This document shows positions 43,627 to 46,178 of a stretch of 46,178 bases of DNA, piece after piece. The stretch is taken from the IMG/VR virus record IMGVR_UViG_3300035681_000035, positions 1 through 46,178 of that record; one strand, given 5' to 3'. The notes beneath the pieces were generated by a model that was not told where the DNA came from, did not search any database, and worked only from the letters and a program-made list of their open reading frames with translations. The translations under genes were made by a program, and so were the position numbers. The stretch's first letter is position 1. Every line of letters starts with the position of its first letter. Source of the DNA: a virus.

Positions 43627-46142
43627 GATGGTGGTGGATCTGGTACGAATGTTCCAGCAGTACCTCCGTCATTACAGGCGCTACCAGTAAAGGTGGCTGT
43701 TCCATTAACAAAACCCTTATTTCGGGATGAAACATTGAAGGTAGCATCTCCGTAAACAGTACCACTAGTATCATTTTCTGAACTACCATTAAATGTTGCA
43801 CTATCAACAGTTACAGTTGCATTATTACTAGATGTGCTATTGAAAAAGATCGAACCACCAGCTGCTGACACAATACCGTTATTGTCTGAGTCGCCATTAA
43901 AGTTTACTGCATAACCAGATGAGACATTAACAGTTCCATTATTAGCAGATGTAAGATTGAATGTGGTAGTACCATCTTGCACGGTACCATTATTTTCTGA
44001 ACTACCATTAAATATGGTGGTGCAATTATTCCCTCCAACAGTTCCTTTATTAATAGAGGAAACATTAAATGTCGAATCAACTTGTACCACACCATTAGTA
44101 TCATTTTCTGCATTACCATTAAAAGTTGCATTATGAACGATAGATTTATTCTTTGAATAATTATTAAATGTAATAGGACCACTGTTAGTTGGTATTGTAT
44201 TATTATTGGTTGAATAATTATTAAAGATTACTGGTTGACAATTATTAAGTGTTCCATTATTTGTATTTGATGATTCTCCATTAAATGTTACTGAAGAGTC
44301 GTTAATAGTTCCATCATTGAAGGTAGCATCAGATCCAGAACCATTAAATATTACACTACCTCCACTAACAGTACCAGAATTGTAAGATCCAGTATTAAAT
44401 GTAACAATTGTTGATGAAATTATGCGTCCACCAGAATTGATAGAACCATTATTTAATGTTGTATTTGCACCACTAAGTGTGGTCCCAAATAATGAGTAAG
44501 GCGCAATAGATGAATTATTAAGAGTTGCTGTTTCATAAGTGATATTACCTCTAAGACTACTATTATTAAATATAATAGTACCACCATTTACTGTGCCAGT
44601 TATCTCAGAACCATTAAATACCATGGTAGACGATCCTGTATGATTTAATATAATTCTACCGGAAATTGATCCGTAAGTAATAGTACAATTTTCTGTTACA
44701 TTAATAATAACTTTCCCATCTATTAATGGACAAGACTGGAAAGAATATATTCCAAACTCACCATCATTACCTACTAGATTTGCGCATGTTATGCTAATAC
44801 CTAAGTCCCCACCACTATTAACTGTGATAGTATTTAGTGTTGGTATAGTAAAATCATTTGGATAACTATCAATAACACCTTCAATCACAATATTGTTTCC
44901 ATCACCAGGCAAAGATCCTGCTGGACTATATCCGTCGGCATCTTGCCAATTATTTAAATTGGTCCATTCATTATCAATGGCCCCTGTGAACTTATAAGCA
45001 ACTCCTGGTCGAGGATCTCTCCATGCTTGACCATCACCTGTAGTTCCAACAACTAAGGGAGGACAAGTTAATATTGGCGCTCCCCATTCGTCACACACAA
45101 AATCTCCATTATTATTAATTGGTTCAGCACAAGCTCCTTGAGGAGCCCAATTTTGCGAAAAATAACGAGGAGGAAAACGATCATCAATAGTACCACATAA
45201 ACTTATACCATCGCTCCATGAATCAAGGGTGGACCATTCTCCAGCATTACAGTATGCTTGAAGACTAAAATCTTTACCTCCGAGACTATTATAGAATAAT
45301 GGTATAAAAGGATAAGGCACATCCATTAGAAAAGCATAATTATTTTGATAACCTATTATTCCACTAGCATAAATATAATTATCTTGATCAGTAATTTTCC
45401 AAATTGAATACGGTACGCAAGAACCACCTCCGCAGTTTTCACAAATAGAACAATCATATGGCCCACCAATCTGAGTATAGTCTGGCGGCGGTTCTGCTGC
45501 ACAAATATAAGTTACACATGGTGATGGTCTATATATTGTTTTTTCATAACAATAAACTTCGGTCCCACAACATCCACTTACTATTGGAGGTAAACAAACA
45601 TTTTGTTTATTATAAGGATCTAAACAAATATTGATGGTCATTTCAACATTTCCGCCAACAGTATCTCTTACAGATACCTCAAAAGATCTATCATTACATG
45701 AAAATAGGATACTAGGATAAGCATTAGGATCTTGACTAGGAATAGGATATGTTGGATCGTTTTGATCAGGTGCTGATCCGATAGTATGAGCGCCAACACA
45801 CTCACCATTTTCTGCAAGATAAGGGTGGCCCGGACCAATTGGACCACCACCAGTATCATAGTTTAAATCAATAGTGATACTTTGTCCATTTATTAATAAA
45901 TCATCATCAACACCACCTGAAATATTAATTTCTACTGGTAAAGCATATTCCTCTGGAATAGTAATTGTATGAATATGATCACTTTTCGCCCTCGTACAAT
46001 CTACCCCTGAATAGGGACTAAGCATACTACAAGTTAGTGTAACACAAGTAGATTCTGGACAACCACAACAACAACTTTCATTTGCTGCTAATTTATTATT
46101 ATCAATTAATAATTTACCATTATACAAATATAAGGGACTCAT
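43620..46142 (-). CDS. Large adhesin-like protein with FNxSS repeats
   Basis: The 840-residue protein begins MSPLYLYNGKLLIDNNKLAANES, then a CCCGCP cluster and a Cys-rich N-terminal region (residues about 25-350). Residues about 385-480 contain a beta domain starting YKFTGAIDNEWTNLNNWQDADG, similar in style to surface-protein repeats. From about residue 500 to the end are 17-18 diverged units of about 16-20 residues built on FNxSSxNxGTV, likely a beta-solenoid. It is a candidate receptor-binding or fibre protein. The repeats are very rich in Asn-x-Ser/Thr and in free Ser/Thr. It overlaps its neighbours at both ends, including a TAATG junction upstream. The C-terminal DPPPSC could be exposed. 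Confidence 0.6.
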   Translation of the reverse strand: MSPLYLYNGKLLIDNNKLAANESCCCGCPESTCVTLTCSMLSPYSGVDCTRAKSDHIHTITIPEEYALPVEINISGGVDDDLLINGQSITIDLNYDTGGGPIGPGHPYLAENGECVGAHTIGSAPDQNDPTYPIPSQDPNAYPSILFSCNDRSFEVSVRDTVGGNVEMTINICLDPYNKQNVCLPPIVSGCCGTEVYCYEKTIYRPSPCVTYICAAEPPPDYTQIGGPYDCSICENCGGGSCVPYSIWKITDQDNYIYASGIIGYQNNYAFLMDVPYPFIPLFYNSLGGKDFSLQAYCNAGEWSTLDSWSDGISLCGTIDDRFPPRYFSQNWAPQGACAEPINNNGDFVCDEWGAPILTCPPLVVGTTGDGQAWRDPRPGVAYKFTGAIDNEWTNLNNWQDADGYSPAGSLPGDGNNIVIEGVIDSYPNDFTIPTLNTITVNSGGDLGISITCANLVGNDGEFGIYSFQSCPLIDGKVIINVTENCTITYGSISGRIILNHTGSSTMVFNGSEITGTVNGGTIIFNNSSLRGNITYETATLNNSSIAPYSLFGTTLSGANTTLNNGSINSGGRIISSTIVTFNTGSYNSGTVSGGSVIFNGSGSDATFNDGTINDSSVTFNGESSNTNNGTLNNCQPVIFNNYSTNNNTIPTNSGPITFNNYSKNKSIVHNATFNGNAENDTNGVVQVDSTFNVSSINKGTVGGNNCTTIFNGSSENNGTVQDGTTTFNLTSANNGTVNVSSGYAVNFNGDSDNNGIVSAAGGSIFFNSTSSNNATVTVDSATFNGSSENDTSGTVYGDATFNVSSRNKGFVNGTATFTGSACNDGGTAGTFVPDPPPSC
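43650..44640 (-). repeat. Array of FNxSSxNxGTV repeats
   Basis: About 17-18 tandem units in the adhesin-like protein share TFNxSSxNxGTV (for example ATFNGSSENDTSGTV, STFNVSSINKGTV, TTFNLTSANNGTV). Spacing varies between 16 and 20 residues, with regular Phe-Asn pairs, typical of a beta-solenoid with one strand pair per turn. Confidence 0.8.
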
Positions 46143-46177
46143 TACTTATCCTTAGAGTCTTTACTCCATTTGTGCCA
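46142..46177 (-). CDS. Partial gene: C-terminus of the upstream operon member
   Basis: A minus-strand frame open to the window edge encodes WHKWSKDSKDK and ends in a TAA that overlaps the ATG of the adhesin-like gene (TAATG). This continues the overlap pattern of the operon, so a real upstream gene probably ends here, but too little is present to identify it. The same bases supply the AAGGA ribosome site of the adhesin-like gene. Confidence 0.4.
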   Translation of the reverse strand, partial: WHKWSKDSKDK

Positions 46178-46178
46178 T

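Overview
This window reads as the structural half of a tailed double-stranded DNA phage (Caudoviricetes, siphovirus-like). The genes are packed, AT-rich and standard-code (TAA, TGA and TAG all end genes). Head and tail genes follow the canonical packaging-head-connector-tail order. No tail sheath, contractile baseplate, lysis, integration or replication gene is recognisable, so this is either part of a larger genome or a fragment of one. No tRNA, rRNA, CRISPR array or insertion sequence was seen. The host cannot be named from the sequence.

Layout. (1) 1-600: a non-coding, hairpin-rich left end with unusual C and G runs, then a small minus-strand DNA-binding gene facing away from the main operon, whose likely promoter lies at about 534-561. 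(2) 599-4908: a packaging and regulation block holding a small acidic protein, a sigma-factor-like protein with a Cys cluster, a coiled-coil HTH protein (possible small terminase), an HNH nuclease, an ERCC4-type nuclease and the large terminase, nearly all overlapping. (3) 4959-10220: portal, a protease-scaffold fusion with a strong internal start for a free scaffold, a decoration-like protein and the major capsid protein, closed by a strong terminator. (4) 10272-16554: connector and tail-completion proteins, the tail tube, three probable tail-assembly or chaperone genes and a second terminator-like hairpin. (5) 16577-35782: a giant 3827-residue tape measure carrying small inserted domains between glycine-rich hinges, two paralogous tail-tip proteins, a tail-hub candidate and a tail protein with 46 consecutive serines. 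(6) 35786-37691: a mucin-like Thr/Pro/Ser protein followed directly by a GT-A glycosyltransferase. (7) 46177-37680, minus strand: a convergent, translationally coupled operon with a large repeat-rich adhesin-like protein, a small Cys-containing protein, a two-domain glycosyltransferase, a protein resembling polypeptide GlcNAc-transferases (GT60 type), another glycosyltransferase-like protein, a CmcI-like methyltransferase and a GT-B glycosyltransferase.

The most interesting reading is that regions 5-7 form a virion glycosylation system. Ser/Thr-rich protein segments (poly-Ser, mucin-like, and a Thr-Pro tail on a connector-region protein) are encoded beside at least five sugar-transfer or sugar-modifying enzymes, one of which resembles a family known to attach GlcNAc directly to protein hydroxyl groups. 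This is an inference from gene content and order; the enzyme families are recognised from motifs by eye, not from database searches.
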